Shown piece after piece: positions 46,816-55,828 of a stretch of 64,000 bases of DNA (the first letter of the stretch is position 1; each line of letters begins with the position of its first letter). Location of the stretch: assembly GCF_014193655.1 (NCBI RefSeq), contig NZ_JACHZQ010000001.1:1488001-1552000 (forward strand). Direction: 5' to 3'. Source of the stretch: Rhizobium sp. BK313. GTDB taxonomy: Bacteria; Pseudomonadota; Alphaproteobacteria; Rhizobiales; Rhizobiaceae. Both the position numbers and the translations under genes were made by a program. The notes under the pieces are model-generated. The model ran no database searches, had not been told where the DNA came from, and saw only the letters and a program-made list of their open reading frames with translations.

Positions 46816-48642
46816 CTATTCCACCGTCACCGACTTGGCTAGATTGCGCGGCTGATCGACGTCCGTGCCCATGAAGACAGCGGTGTGATAGGCGAGCAGT
46901 TGGATCGGCAGCGAGAAGATCATCGGAGCGATGATTTCATCGACAACAGGCAGGGTGATCGTCGCCATGGTCGGCAAGGTCGAGGCAGCAGCCCCAGCCT
47001 CGTCGGTGATGAAGATGATGCGGCCGCCCCGCGCCGCCACCTCCTGCATATTGGAGACGGTCTTGTCGAAGAAGCGGTCGTAGGGCGCAATGACGATTAC
47101 AGGCATGTTCTCGTCGATCAGCGCAATCGGTCCATGTTTCAGCTCGCCGGCGGCATAGCCTTCGGCGTGGATGTAGGAGATTTCCTTGAGCTTCAACGCA
47201 CCTTCCATCGCCAGCGGGAAGCTGGTGCCGCGGCCGAGATAAAGCACATCGTTGAATTTGGAGATCTCGCGGGCAAGGCTTTCCATCTGCGGCTGGATGA
47301 TATTCAGCACCCGGGCCATGATGCGCGGCATCTCGACGAGGTGGCCTACCATCGCCTGTTCATCCTCGGCACTGACCGTGCCACGCGCCTTGCCGGCGCC
47401 GATCGCCAAAGACGCCAGAACGGCAAGCTGGCAGGTGAAGGCCTTGGTCGAAGCAACGCCGATTTCGGGGCCGGCCATGATCGGAAACACCGCATCGGAT
47501 TCGCGCGCGATGGTCGACTCCTTGACATTGACGACGGCACCGATCTTCAGACCGTTCTCTCTGCAGTAGCGCAGCGACGCCAGCGTATCGGCCGTTTCCC
47601 CTGATTGCGAGATGAACAGCGCGGCTTGCGAGGGCGATAGCGGCATCTCACGATAGCGGAATTCGGAGGCGACATCGATCTCCACCGGCAGGCGGGCGTA
47701 GCGCTCGAACCAATATTTGCCGATCAGGCCGGCGAGATAAGCCGTGCCGCAGGCTGAGATCGCCAAGCTGGATACTGCGTTGAAATCGATCGCCGACGCA
47801 TTCGGGCGCACCCTATGACTGACAAAATCGACATATTGGCTGAGCGCATGGGAGATCACCTCCGGCTGCTCATAGATTTCCTTCTCCATAAAGTGGCGAT
47901 GATTGCCCTTGTCGACCACATAGGCAGTCGCCTGCGAAATCTGGCGAGGGCGGCTGACCTCCTGGCCCTTGAAGTCGACGATGATGGCACCGCCGCGAGT
48001 GATGATCGCGCAATCGCCATCGACAAGATAGGTGATCTCATTGGTGAAGGGTGCCAGCGCGATGGCGTCGGAACCGAGGAACATCTCGCCGTCACCAAAA
48101 CCGATGGCGAGCGGCGGGCCGGAGCGGGCTGCCATCAGCGTATCGGGATCGTTCTGGAACATGACGACGAGTGCATATGCACCGGTCACCCGATTCAACA
48201 TCTTCAGCATCGCCGCTCGCGGATCGAGGCCCTGACGGATATATCCCGCCAGGAGATGCGCCACGACTTCCGTATCGGTCTGTGTGGCGAACACCTTGCC
48301 TTCGGCCCTCAATTCCTCACGCAATTCGGAGAAATTCTCGATGATGCCATTGTGGACGACGGCGACGCCTTCGACGAAATGAGGATGGGCGTTGGTTTCG
48401 TTAGGAACGCCGTGTGTCGCCCATCGGGTGTGAGCAATGCCGGTCACACCGGGTAACGGCTCAATGTCCAGACGCTTTTCGAGATTGAAGAGTTTCCCTT
48501 CGGCGCGGCGGCGGTCCATGACGCCTTCATGGATGGTCGCAACGCCAGCCGAATCGTAGCCACGATATTCGAGACGCCGCAAAGCATCCACCAACCGTCC
48601 CGCCACAGGCTTCGTTCCGACAATCCCCACAATGCCGCACAT
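46816..48642 (-). CDS. glmS: glutamine--fructose-6-phosphate aminotransferase (isomerizing)
   Basis: 608 residues from the ATG at 48642. The catalytic N-terminal cysteine is residue 2 (MCGIVGIVG), as required after Met removal. The glutaminase domain has LRRLEYRGYDSAG and HTRWATHG. Two SIS isomerase domains follow, with LFISQSGETADTL near 350 and LYLGRGTSFPLAMEGALKLKE near 480, ending in the invariant LAKSVTVE. It makes glucosamine-6-phosphate, the first step to UDP-GlcNAc for peptidoglycan, LPS and Nod factors. glmU lies upstream on the same strand. No glmS ribozyme is evident in the leader. Confidence 0.98.
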   Translation of the reverse strand: MCGIVGIVGTKPVAGRLVDALRRLEYRGYDSAGVATIHEGVMDRRRAEGKLFNLEKRLDIEPLPGVTGIAHTRWATHGVPNETNAHPHFVEGVAVVHNGIIENFSELREELRAEGKVFATQTDTEVVAHLLAGYIRQGLDPRAAMLKMLNRVTGAYALVVMFQNDPDTLMAARSGPPLAIGFGDGEMFLGSDAIALAPFTNEITYLVDGDCAIITRGGAIIVDFKGQEVSRPRQISQATAYVVDKGNHRHFMEKEIYEQPEVISHALSQYVDFVSHRVRPNASAIDFNAVSSLAISACGTAYLAGLIGKYWFERYARLPVEIDVASEFRYREMPLSPSQAALFISQSGETADTLASLRYCRENGLKIGAVVNVKESTIARESDAVFPIMAGPEIGVASTKAFTCQLAVLASLAIGAGKARGTVSAEDEQAMVGHLVEMPRIMARVLNIIQPQMESLAREISKFNDVLYLGRGTSFPLAMEGALKLKEISYIHAEGYAAGELKHGPIALIDENMPVIVIAPYDRFFDKTVSNMQEVAARGGRIIFITDEAGAAASTLPTMATITLPVVDEIIAPMIFSLPIQLLAYHTAVFMGTDVDQPRNLAKSVTVE

Positions 48643-48808
48643 ACACTTCTCCGTCAGGCCCAAAATATTGGAGCAAGTCCTATTGATTCTAGCAGTTTTC
48701 TCAATTGCTGCGATGGTCACTTTCGGTTTCCAACCGTTACGCGATCCTATCGCGCCGCACGCCACAAAGACGCATCGGCACTCTAAAGTAGCGCATAATC
48801 GCATCCTC

Positions 48809-48824
48809 AAATCGATTCCGATTT
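48809..48824. repeat. short palindrome in the glmU-glmS intergenic region
   Basis: AAATCG (48809-48814) and CGATTT (48819-48824) form a small inverted repeat in the 208-base gap between glmU and glmS. The surrounding sequence, with GATTATGCGC on the minus strand, has the look of a dispersed rhizobial intergenic element. The gap probably contains a separate glmS promoter. Confidence 0.3.
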
Positions 48825-48850
48825 AAGGAGCCATAGGCTGGACTTTAGGC

Positions 48851-50212
48851 TTAGTGGCTGCCCTTCTTCGCCGCCTTTATGGCAAGAGCCCGCTCTCGAA
48901 TGACCTTGGCACGGCCAGGCTTCACCTCCTGGCGGGCGCGGCCGAAGGCAAGCGCTTCGGCGGGGACGTCCTCGGTGATGACACTACCCGAGGCGACATA
49001 GGCGTTGTCGCCGATGCGCACGGGCGCAACGAGCGACGAGTTCGAGCCGATGAAGCTGTTTACGCCGATGTGAGTCTCATGCTTGTTGACCCCATCATAG
49101 TTGCACGTAATCGTGCCCGCACCGATATTGCTGCCGGCCCCGACCGTCGCGTCGCCGATATAGGTCAGATGGTTGACCTTCGCGCCCTCACCGATTTTGC
49201 CGTTCTTCACCTCGCAGAAATTGCCGACCTTCGAACCACCAGCAAGGTCTGCGCCCGGGCGCAACCGCGCGAACGGGCCGACCGTCGCGCCGGCGCTGAC
49301 ATGCGCGCCTTCGATATGCGAGAAGGCGTGGATGACCGCGCCGCGGTCGATGACGGTACCGGGACCGAAAACGACGTTCGGTTCAATCAGCGAGTCCTGG
49401 CCGATCAACGTATCGTAGGCAAGAAACACTGTTTCCGGCGCGATCATGGTAACGCCCGAAAGCATCAATTCATGACGTCGCCGCTCCTGCCAGAGCCGCT
49501 CGATAACGGCGAGTTCGGCGCGGTTGTTGCAGCCGGTCATCTCCACTTCAGGCGCGTCGACCGCGACGGCGCGGCCGCCGAGCGAGCGGGCGATCTCTAC
49601 GAGATCGGTGAGATAATATTCGCGCTTGGCATTGTTGTTGCCGATGCGGTCGAGCAGCTCCAGCGCCTTGCGGCCGTTGATCGCCATCAGGCCGCTATTG
49701 CACCAAGTCACCGCAAGCTCGGCATCGGTCGCATCCTTCGCCTCGCGAATGGCGATCAGTTCGCCATCCTTGACGAGCAGCCGGCCGTAAGCGTTGGGGT
49801 TTTCCGTATGAAAGCCGATGACGACGATGTCATTGCCCGCGGCGAGCCCTTCGCGCGCAGCGCGAAGCGGCGCATCCGTGAGCAGCGGCACATCACCGTA
49901 TGCCACCAGGATGTCGTCATAACCTTCGGCGATCGCCTCACGGGCGGCGAGCACCGCATGGCCGGTGCCGAGACGCTCCTTCTGCAGATAGGCCTCTACC
50001 TTGACGCCGCCGATGCCGGCTGCGGCAGTCACCTCCTCCGCATCGCGGCCGACGACGAGTGCGGCAGCGGAAATATCAGCCTTGGCGATCGCTTCCATCA
50101 CATGCGCTATCATCGGACGACCGGCGATCGGATGCAGGACCTTGGAGATAGACGACTTCATACGGGTGCTGTCGCCGGCGGCGAGGATGATGGCGAGGCA
50201 GGTGCGTTCCAT
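48851..50212 (-). CDS. glmU: bifunctional UDP-N-acetylglucosamine pyrophosphorylase / glucosamine-1-phosphate N-acetyltransferase
   Basis: 453 residues from the ATG at 50212 ([21 protein letters not shown]), the standard length. The N-terminal uridylyltransferase has LAAGDSTRM and the sugar-nucleotide loops [11 protein letters not shown] and [11 protein letters not shown]. The C-terminal left-handed beta-helix has hexapeptide repeats from about residue 250, with [44 protein letters not shown], and [16 protein letters not shown] carrying acetyltransferase residues. It converts glucosamine-1-phosphate to UDP-GlcNAc in two steps. It precedes glmS on the same strand, so the pathway genes are adjacent. 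Confidence 0.98.
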   Translation of the reverse strand: MERTCLAIILAAGDSTRMKSSISKVLHPIAGRPMIAHVMEAIAKADISAAALVVGRDAEEVTAAAGIGGVKVEAYLQKERLGTGHAVLAAREAIAEGYDDILVAYGDVPLLTDAPLRAAREGLAAGNDIVVIGFHTENPNAYGRLLVKDGELIAIREAKDATDAELAVTWCNSGLMAINGRKALELLDRIGNNNAKREYYLTDLVEIARSLGGRAVAVDAPEVEMTGCNNRAELAVIERLWQERRRHELMLSGVTMIAPETVFLAYDTLIGQDSLIEPNVVFGPGTVIDRGAVIHAFSHIEGAHVSAGATVGPFARLRPGADLAGGSKVGNFCEVKNGKIGEGAKVNHLTYIGDATVGAGSNIGAGTITCNYDGVNKHETHIGVNSFIGSNSSLVAPVRIGDNAYVASGSVITEDVPAEALAFGRARQEVKPGRAKVIRERALAIKAAKKGSH

Positions 50213-50314
50213 TTCAAGCTCCGAAAGATACGGTCCGACGAGGCCCATGAACAGGCGTCGTCTTCTCATAGCAACTAGTTGAGCGGTGAACTACGGCGAA
50301 ATTAGAGGTAGGCA

Positions 50315-51061
50315 TCAAGCGTCTGCGAGCGCCGCGAAAGCTTCCTGGACATGCTGGCGACCGTCGAAAATAACGAATTCCATCGCCTTGTGCGCAGCCA
50401 GTCCGTCGTGGGCAGCAATGGCGTCCACAATGGCCATATGCGTATCGGCAATATTGCTGAAGCCGTTGCTAGAGGGAGGCGCACTCATACGGAACATGCC
50501 GACGAGGGCTGCTTCGATCAGGCCGCCAAGCGAGCGCATGAAGGGATTGTGGGAGGCCTCCGTGATCGCCAGATGAAAGTGAAGGTCGGCGAAGGCGAGA
50601 CTGTCCGAAGTATGTTCCGGCGCGGCCATGGACATCGCAAGCCGTCGCAACAACTCGATCTCCTCGCTGCTGGCACGCTCCGCCACGAGACTGGCGGCAA
50701 ACGGCTCGAAGGCCAGCCGAATGTCATAGAGATGGAGAAGGAACTCCTCGTTGACGCCGCTTTCGAAGTGCCAGGTCAACACCGCGCTGTCGAACATGTT
50801 CCAATGGATCTTTTCGGTAACGCGTGTTCCGACCCGCGCGCGCGGAACGACCAGGCCTTTTGCCGCCAGGGTCTTCATGCTCTCGCGCAGAACCGTTCGC
50901 GACACCTTGAACCGCTGCAGAAGATCGCTGTCGCCGGGGAGAATGCTACCGATGGGAAAGGCACCCGACACGATTGCTTTTCCAAGATCATCCACGACCT
51001 GAGCATGGCTCGTTCGTGATTTTCCTTCGGTTTTCCTGGTTTCAAGCAATCTGCTGCGCAA
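50315..51061 (-). CDS. FadR-subfamily GntR transcriptional regulator of the adjacent sugar transporter
   Basis: 248 residues, apparently starting with TTG at 51061, which has AAGGA eight bases upstream. The N-terminal winged helix has VVDDLGKAIVSGAFPIGSILPGD and VSRTVLRESMKTLAAKGLVVPRARVGTRV (about 20-80). The FCD ligand domain follows, with metal-type histidines in FADLHFHLAITEASHN and ADTHMAIVDAI. It is the last gene of the ytfQRT-yjfF-like operon, 16 bases after the permease, so it very likely controls that transporter, probably as a ligand-released repressor. A palindrome near the ytfQ promoter is a candidate operator. Confidence 0.9.
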   Translation of the reverse strand: MRSRLLETRKTEGKSRTSHAQVVDDLGKAIVSGAFPIGSILPGDSDLLQRFKVSRTVLRESMKTLAAKGLVVPRARVGTRVTEKIHWNMFDSAVLTWHFESGVNEEFLLHLYDIRLAFEPFAASLVAERASSEEIELLRRLAMSMAAPEHTSDSLAFADLHFHLAITEASHNPFMRSLGGLIEAALVGMFRMSAPPSSNGFSNIADTHMAIVDAIAAHDGLAAHKAMEFVIFDGRQHVQEAFAALADA

Positions 51062-51077
51062 ACACTCTGTCCTTCCC

Positions 51078-52046
51078 TTAGGCGTAACGTCGATTGAAGC
51101 GGGAAAGCAGCAGAAGGCCCTTCTGCATCAGAATAAACGCAAAGAGCAGTAGCCCGATCAATATCTTAGTCCACCAACTGGAGAGCGTTCCATCAAAGGT
51201 GATATAAGTCTGGATCAAGCCCTGTATGAGAATTCCGATGAGAGTTCCTCCAACGAACCCTGCTCCCCCCGTCAGCAATGTTCCGCCTATGACCACTGCG
51301 GCAATGGCGTCAAGCTCGACGCCAACCGTAGCCAGCGAATATCCAGCCGATGTATAGAGCGAAAAAACGATTCCGGATAGACCGGCAAGAAAGCCGGACA
51401 GCGCGTAGATCTGGATCGTCGTCCGGCCGACCGGAACGCCCATCAACTGAGCCGTCTGGACGCCGCCGCCCAGCGCATAGACGTTGGCTCCGAAGCGGGT
51501 GCGATGCGCAAGTACGATGCCGCCGGCAAAGACGATCAGCATGATGCCGCCGATCAGCGTCAGCCGGCCGCCGCCCGGCAGCAACAGATACAGATCGCTC
51601 AATTGCGAATAGAAATCATGCTCGATGGGGATGCTGTCGATCGACAGGACGAAAGCGATGCCGCGCGCAAGAAACATGCCCGCCAGGGTGACGATGAAGG
51701 GTGGCATGCTGAGATAATGGATGATGGCACCCATGCCTGCGCCGAAGATCGTTGTGATCGCCAGGACAAGCACGAAGGCGAGCAACGGGTGGATCGACGT
51801 ATCCCGAAGAATTATCGCCAGGAAGACGCCTGTAAAGGCGATGACCGAACCGATCGACAGATCAATACCGCCGGAGAGGATAACGAAGGTCATTCCGACC
51901 GCAGCGATTCCGAGAAAAGCATTATCCGTCAGCAGGTTGCCCACAACCCGCGTCGACAACATGGTCGGAAACTGCAGCACACAGCCCGTATAGGCGAGGA
52001 GGAAAATGACGATCGTCGCAAGCAGCGGGAGATATTTCGAATTCAT
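51078..52046 (-). CDS. yjfF: sugar ABC transporter permease, YjfF-like
   Basis: 322 residues with about nine or ten membrane segments, of the RbsC/AraH superfamily. LTDNAFLGIAAVGMTFVILSGGIDLSIGS is the family hallmark, and the cytoplasmic loop YALGGGVQTAQLMGVPVGRT followed by YALSGFLAGLSGIVFSLYT couples to the ATPase. GVELDAIAAVVIGGTLLTGG is typical of the YjfF branch. The start overlaps the stop of the preceding permease by four bases. With its partner it should form a heterodimeric channel. Confidence 0.9.
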   Translation of the reverse strand: MNSKYLPLLATIVIFLLAYTGCVLQFPTMLSTRVVGNLLTDNAFLGIAAVGMTFVILSGGIDLSIGSVIAFTGVFLAIILRDTSIHPLLAFVLVLAITTIFGAGMGAIIHYLSMPPFIVTLAGMFLARGIAFVLSIDSIPIEHDFYSQLSDLYLLLPGGGRLTLIGGIMLIVFAGGIVLAHRTRFGANVYALGGGVQTAQLMGVPVGRTTIQIYALSGFLAGLSGIVFSLYTSAGYSLATVGVELDAIAAVVIGGTLLTGGAGFVGGTLIGILIQGLIQTYITFDGTLSSWWTKILIGLLLFAFILMQKGLLLLSRFNRRYA

Positions 52047-53071
52047 TTTGCCCGCTCCTCGTGGACCATCTGCGCCCCGGCACGTCGACGCCAGAAAAAC
52101 GCCGTGATGGATTGGAGAGCCGGAGACTGGATGACCAGAATGATGATGACGATGACTGCCTTGATCACCAGATTGAATTCCGGCGGAAAGCCGGACAACA
52201 GGATGCCGGTATTGACCGATTGGATGATCATCGCGCCGATCAGCGAGCCGACAATGCTGAAGCGACCGCCAAGAAGAGAATTGCCGCCGACGACGACGGC
52301 CAAGATCGCGTCAAGTTCGAGCCAGAGACCGGCATTGTTCGCGTCGGCGCCCTTGATATCGGCGGAAACGATGATGCCCGCGATCGAGGCGCAAAGGCCG
52401 CTCAGCGCATAGACGGCGATCAGCAGCACCGGCGTCTGGATGCCCGACAGCGTGCTGGCCCGCCTGTTGATGCCGATCGCCTCGACGAGCATGCCCAGTG
52501 CCGTGCGCCTCACCAGAAGAATGACCGCCACTGCCACCAGCAGCCAGATGACGACAGGCATCGGCAGATAGGCGAAGGACCCACTTCCCAGGAAGATAAG
52601 GCCGTCATCATTGAAGGTCATGATCACGCCTTCGGTAATCAACTGGGCGATGCCGCGGCCCGCGACCATCAACACCAGTGTGGCGATGATTGGCTGAATG
52701 TCGAGAACCGCGACCAGGAACCCATTCCACAACCCGCATGCGAGTCCGACGCCGATGGTCAATATCAGCGTATAGGCGAGCGAATGCCCGGAGACGATCG
52801 CTGACGCCGCAACGGCGCCGCAAATTGCAATCACCGCGCCGACCGAGAGATCGATGCCCTTGGTGGCGATGACCAGTGTCATGCCGATGGACAGAAGTGC
52901 TACCGGCGCACCGCGATTGAGAACATCGATGATGCTGCCATACAATCTGCCATTCTGCATTTCCAGATGAAAGAATTGCGGGAACATGATGAAATTCAAA
53001 AGAAGAATGGCAGCCAGCGCAATAAGCTGCGGGGCCAGTCGAAACAGCAGAGCCTTGATCTGCGAAGTCAT
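52043..53071 (-). CDS. ytfT: sugar ABC transporter permease, YtfT-like
   Basis: 342 residues, about nine membrane segments. ALLSIGMTLVIATKGIDLSVGAVIAICG near residue 60 and LLIAVYALSGLCASIAGIIVSADIKGAD with GLWLELDAILAVVVGGNSLLGGRF near residue 240 identify an RbsC-type permease of the YtfT branch (the GADANNAG stretch is distinctive). Its start overlaps the ATPase stop by four bases and its stop overlaps the next permease by four bases, so the operon is tightly coupled. Confidence 0.9.
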   Translation of the reverse strand: MTSQIKALLFRLAPQLIALAAILLLNFIMFPQFFHLEMQNGRLYGSIIDVLNRGAPVALLSIGMTLVIATKGIDLSVGAVIAICGAVAASAIVSGHSLAYTLILTIGVGLACGLWNGFLVAVLDIQPIIATLVLMVAGRGIAQLITEGVIMTFNDDGLIFLGSGSFAYLPMPVVIWLLVAVAVILLVRRTALGMLVEAIGINRRASTLSGIQTPVLLIAVYALSGLCASIAGIIVSADIKGADANNAGLWLELDAILAVVVGGNSLLGGRFSIVGSLIGAMIIQSVNTGILLSGFPPEFNLVIKAVIVIIILVIQSPALQSITAFFWRRRAGAQMVHEERAK

Positions 53072-54591
53072 GCGTCCTCCCGCTTGCTCTCGCCCGTCGC
53101 TATGGAGTCGACGATATGGCTGGCGGAAATCTTCTCGCCTGTCAGTTCCGCAATATGCTCGCGGTCGCGCAGAACGATGACGCGGGAACTATACGCAACG
53201 AGCTCCTCCAGTTCGGAGGAAATCACAACCAGCGACATTCCCTGCCGGCACAGATCTTCAATCAGGCGGATGATTTCGGCGTGTGCACCGACATCGATGC
53301 CGCGCGTCGGCTCGTCGAGTATCAGGAAATTGGGATTGGTCGCCAGCCAACGTGCCAGAATGGCCTTTTGCTGATTGCCGCCGGACAGCAGCCTTATTGG
53401 CTTTTCGCGGTCGGTGGTGCGAATATCCAGCGCTTTGATATAGCGGTCGGCGATCGCGTTCTGCTCGCCGCGCGGCAACGGGCGCGCCCAGCCGCGGCGA
53501 GCTTGGAGTGCCATGACTATGTTTTCGCGGATGGAGAGATCACCGATGATGCCGTCCGTCTTTCGGTCTTCCGGGCAAAAGCCAAAGCCGTTCTTGATGG
53601 CGGCGCGCGGCCCCGAAAGGGTCACCGTCCTATCCTCGATTCTTGCCTCACCGCTGTCGGCGCGCTCGACGCCGAAAAGCACCTCCGCGGTTTCCGTGCG
53701 CCCGGAGCCCAACAGTCCGGCAACTCCGACTACTTCGCCGACACGAACCTCCAGGTCGAAGGGTTTGATCTTGCCGCGCTTACCGAAATTGGTGAAGCGA
53801 TACTTCACCGGTCCGCTTTCGCTGACTGCCTGTTTCGCGGTCGCCTCGACCTGCGCAAGTTCGCGGCCAAGCATCATGGCGATCAGGGTTTGCCGCGAAA
53901 GGCCCTCCGCATCGCGCGTGCCGACAAGGCGACCGTTGCGAAGAACGGTTATGCGATCGCAGATTTGATAGACCTGCTCGAGAAAGTGCGTAATGAAAAC
54001 AATGCCTAGCCCGCGCTGCTTCAGATTCCGGATAATACCGAAAAGCATGGCGACTTCTTGCGTGTCGAGGCTGGCCGTCGGCTCGTCAAGGATCAGGACC
54101 TTGCCGGAGAGATCGACGGCACGCGCGATTGCGATCACCTGCTGGATTGCGACGGAGAAACGGTCGAGCTGACGGCTGACATCGATGTCTATGCCGTATT
54201 GCGACAACAGGTCGTTCGCCATCTTGTTCATCACGCGGCTGCTAATCATGCCGAAGCGTCTCGGCTGACGGCCGAGAAACAGGTTTTCAGCGACGCTCAA
54301 ATTGGCAAGGAGGTTCACCTCCTGATAGACCGTTCCGATGCCCAGTTTCTGGGCCGCGAGGGTGTCATGGGGATCGATCTCGGCACCATCGAGAACGAGG
54401 CTGCCCGCATCGCGGCGATAGGCGCCGGTCATGCACTTGATCAGCGTCGATTTTCCTGCACCGTTTTCGCCGAGAAGCGCATGGACCTCGCCCCGCCGCA
54501 ATGTGAAATCGACATGATCAAGGGCGGTGGAACCGGGAAAATATTTGCAGAAACCAGTAGCTGTCAGAAGGCGCTCGACATCGTGAGCCAT
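53068..54591 (-). CDS. ytfR: sugar ABC transporter ATP-binding protein, YtfR-like
   Basis: 507 residues from the ATG at 54591 (MAHDVERLLTATGFCKYFPG). There are two fused ATPase domains. The first has Walker A GENGAGKST near 42 and Walker B VLILDEPTASLD, with the SVAIQQ-type signature usual in sugar importers. The second has a degenerate Walker A GLLGSGRTE near 290 and signature LSGGNQQKAI near 410. The second site is thus probably inactive, as in RbsA and XylG. The permease genes overlap its 3' end. A strong hairpin lies between it and ytfQ upstream. Confidence 0.93.
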   Translation of the reverse strand: MAHDVERLLTATGFCKYFPGSTALDHVDFTLRRGEVHALLGENGAGKSTLIKCMTGAYRRDAGSLVLDGAEIDPHDTLAAQKLGIGTVYQEVNLLANLSVAENLFLGRQPRRFGMISSRVMNKMANDLLSQYGIDIDVSRQLDRFSVAIQQVIAIARAVDLSGKVLILDEPTASLDTQEVAMLFGIIRNLKQRGLGIVFITHFLEQVYQICDRITVLRNGRLVGTRDAEGLSRQTLIAMMLGRELAQVEATAKQAVSESGPVKYRFTNFGKRGKIKPFDLEVRVGEVVGVAGLLGSGRTETAEVLFGVERADSGEARIEDRTVTLSGPRAAIKNGFGFCPEDRKTDGIIGDLSIRENIVMALQARRGWARPLPRGEQNAIADRYIKALDIRTTDREKPIRLLSGGNQQKAILARWLATNPNFLILDEPTRGIDVGAHAEIIRLIEDLCRQGMSLVVISSELEELVAYSSRVIVLRDREHIAELTGEKISASHIVDSIATGESKREDA

Positions 54592-54678
54592 AGAGCAAGA
54601 ATTTCCTTGGATTGAGCATGCAAAAGCGCGGAACATGCCGCTCTCACTGGGCGTGTCGGCAGGTCCGCGTCGAAAGCT

Positions 54679-54707
54679 CCGCATCGGCCGTTTGCCGGCC
54701 GATGCGG
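54679..54707 (-). other. 12-bp perfect hairpin between ytfQ and ytfR
   Basis: CCGCATCGGCCG (54679-54690) pairs with CGGCCGATGCGG (54696-54707) around a five-base loop, 14 bases after the ytfQ stop. There is no T-run. This position, just after the binding-protein gene, is typical for hairpins that protect the upstream mRNA or attenuate read-through so that the binding protein is made in excess. Confidence 0.7.
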
Positions 54708-54721
54708 TTTGCTGTTTTACA

Positions 54722-55684
54722 TCAGTAGCCCTGGTTCTTCTTCTCTTCGTAGACCTTCTCCGGGTTGTCAGCCTGTGTGTACAGCTTGGACTCGGTCTGG
54801 ATCCACTTCGGCGGCTCCTTCTTGGTCTTCAGATAGGCGTCGAGGGCATCGAAGGCCGGGCCGGCCATGTTCGGCGTCAATTCCACCGTTGCGTTTGCTT
54901 CGCCGGCTGCCATGGCCTTGAAGAGATCCGGAACCGAATCGATGGATACGGTCAGGATATCCTTGCCCGGCTTCAGACCTGCTTCCTTGATCGCCTGGAT
55001 GGCGCCGACGGCCATGTCGTCGTTGTGAGCATAGAGCGCGCAGATATCCTTGCCGCCGTTTTCGGCCTTCAGGAAGCTCTCCATGACTTCCTTGCCCTTG
55101 GCGCGGGTGAAGTCGCCCGTCTGGCTGCGCACGATCTTCAGATTGTCATGGCCCTTGATGGCTTCTTCAAAGCCCTTCTTGCGGGCAATCGCCGGAGAGG
55201 AACCGGTGGTCCCCTGAAGCTCGACGATGTTGCACTTCTTGTCGCCAACAGTCTTCACAAGCCAGTCGCCGGCAACCTTGCCTTCGTGAATCTGGTCGGA
55301 GGTGACGGCCGTCAGATAAAGGTCCTTCGGTGCGTTGATCGTACGATCAAGCAGGATGACGGGGATCTTGGCTTCCTTGGCTTCCTTCAGAACGGAATCC
55401 CATCCCGTTTCCACGACGGGCGCCAGCAGAATCGCGTCGACACCCTGTGCGATGAAGGAGCGAATCGCCTTGATCTGATTTTCCTGCTTCTGTTGGGCAT
55501 CGGCGAATTTCAGATCGATGCCGCGTTTCTCAGCTTGCTGCTTGGTAACCGTCGTTTCCGCCGCACGCCAGCCGGATTCCGAACCGATTTGCGAAAAGCC
55601 AACGACCAAGTCCTTTGCCGATGCAGACGTAAACATGCAAGCAGCAAGAATCGTGGCACTCACCAGTGCAGTCTTCAATTTCAT
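54722..55684 (-). CDS. ytfQ: sugar ABC transporter substrate-binding protein, YtfQ-like
   Basis: 320 residues with a signal peptide (cleavage near SASAKDL, about residue 23), so periplasmic. The type I periplasmic-binding fold is clear: VGFSQIGSESGWRAAETTV, the hinge GVDAILLAPVVETGWDSVL, PVILLDRTINA, and ALYAHNDDMAVGAIQAIKEAG near 220. The SQIGSESxWR start and VELTPNMAGPAFDAL match the YtfQ group, which in E. coli binds galactofuranose. The substrate here is inferred from that likeness. First gene of the operon, with a 5'-leader hairpin next to the GGGAGGA ribosome site. Confidence 0.92.
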   Translation of the reverse strand: MKLKTALVSATILAACMFTSASAKDLVVGFSQIGSESGWRAAETTVTKQQAEKRGIDLKFADAQQKQENQIKAIRSFIAQGVDAILLAPVVETGWDSVLKEAKEAKIPVILLDRTINAPKDLYLTAVTSDQIHEGKVAGDWLVKTVGDKKCNIVELQGTTGSSPAIARKKGFEEAIKGHDNLKIVRSQTGDFTRAKGKEVMESFLKAENGGKDICALYAHNDDMAVGAIQAIKEAGLKPGKDILTVSIDSVPDLFKAMAAGEANATVELTPNMAGPAFDALDAYLKTKKEPPKWIQTESKLYTQADNPEKVYEEKKNQGY

Positions 55685-55692
55685 GATGTCCT

Positions 55693-55722
55693 CCCAATTG
55701 GCCGTCTCCTACGGCCAATGGG
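55693..55722 (-). other. 5'-leader hairpin abutting the ytfQ ribosome-binding site
   Basis: On the minus strand ATTGGCCGT pairs with ACGGCCAAT around AGGAG, and the flanking CCC and GGG extend the stem past a one-base bulge. The outer GGG is part of the ytfQ ribosome site (GGGAGGA). The hairpin could therefore shield the leader from decay or modulate initiation. Confidence 0.6.
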
Positions 55723-55734
55723 AAAAAATCATAT

Positions 55735-55743
55735 AGTAATACT
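55735..55743. promoter_or_regulatory. putative GntR operator in the ytfQ promoter
   Basis: AGTAATACT is a perfect odd palindrome, in the style of FadR-type GntR operators (short arms around a central A or T). It lies in the AT-rich stretch where the ytfQ promoter must be. A possible -10 TATGAT overlaps its left side on the minus strand. Assignment to the operon's own regulator is inference. Confidence 0.35.
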
Positions 55744-55775
55744 TTTGTAAATCGACATTCTGTGATGCACTGCAA

Positions 55776-55804
55776 CAAAAAAGGGCGCCTTGGGCGCCCC
55801 TTTT
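55776..55804 (-). terminator. intrinsic terminator of the BMP-transporter operon
   Basis: GGGCGCC (55783-55789) pairs with GGCGCCC (55793-55799). On the minus strand a run of six T follows. It lies 25 bases after the BMP binding-protein gene and separates that operon from ytfQ. Confidence 0.87.
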
Positions 55805-55828
55805 CAACTCTCGCGATTTTAGACAGGC

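Noticed and set aside
48643..48850. glmS ribozyme or glucosamine-6-phosphate riboswitch before glmS
   Set aside because: No conserved ribozyme core seen; such elements belong to Firmicutes and are not expected here.
48854..50278. 474-codon open frame antisense to glmU
   Set aside because: Exactly mirrors glmU; Arg/Asp/Ala-rich without domains.
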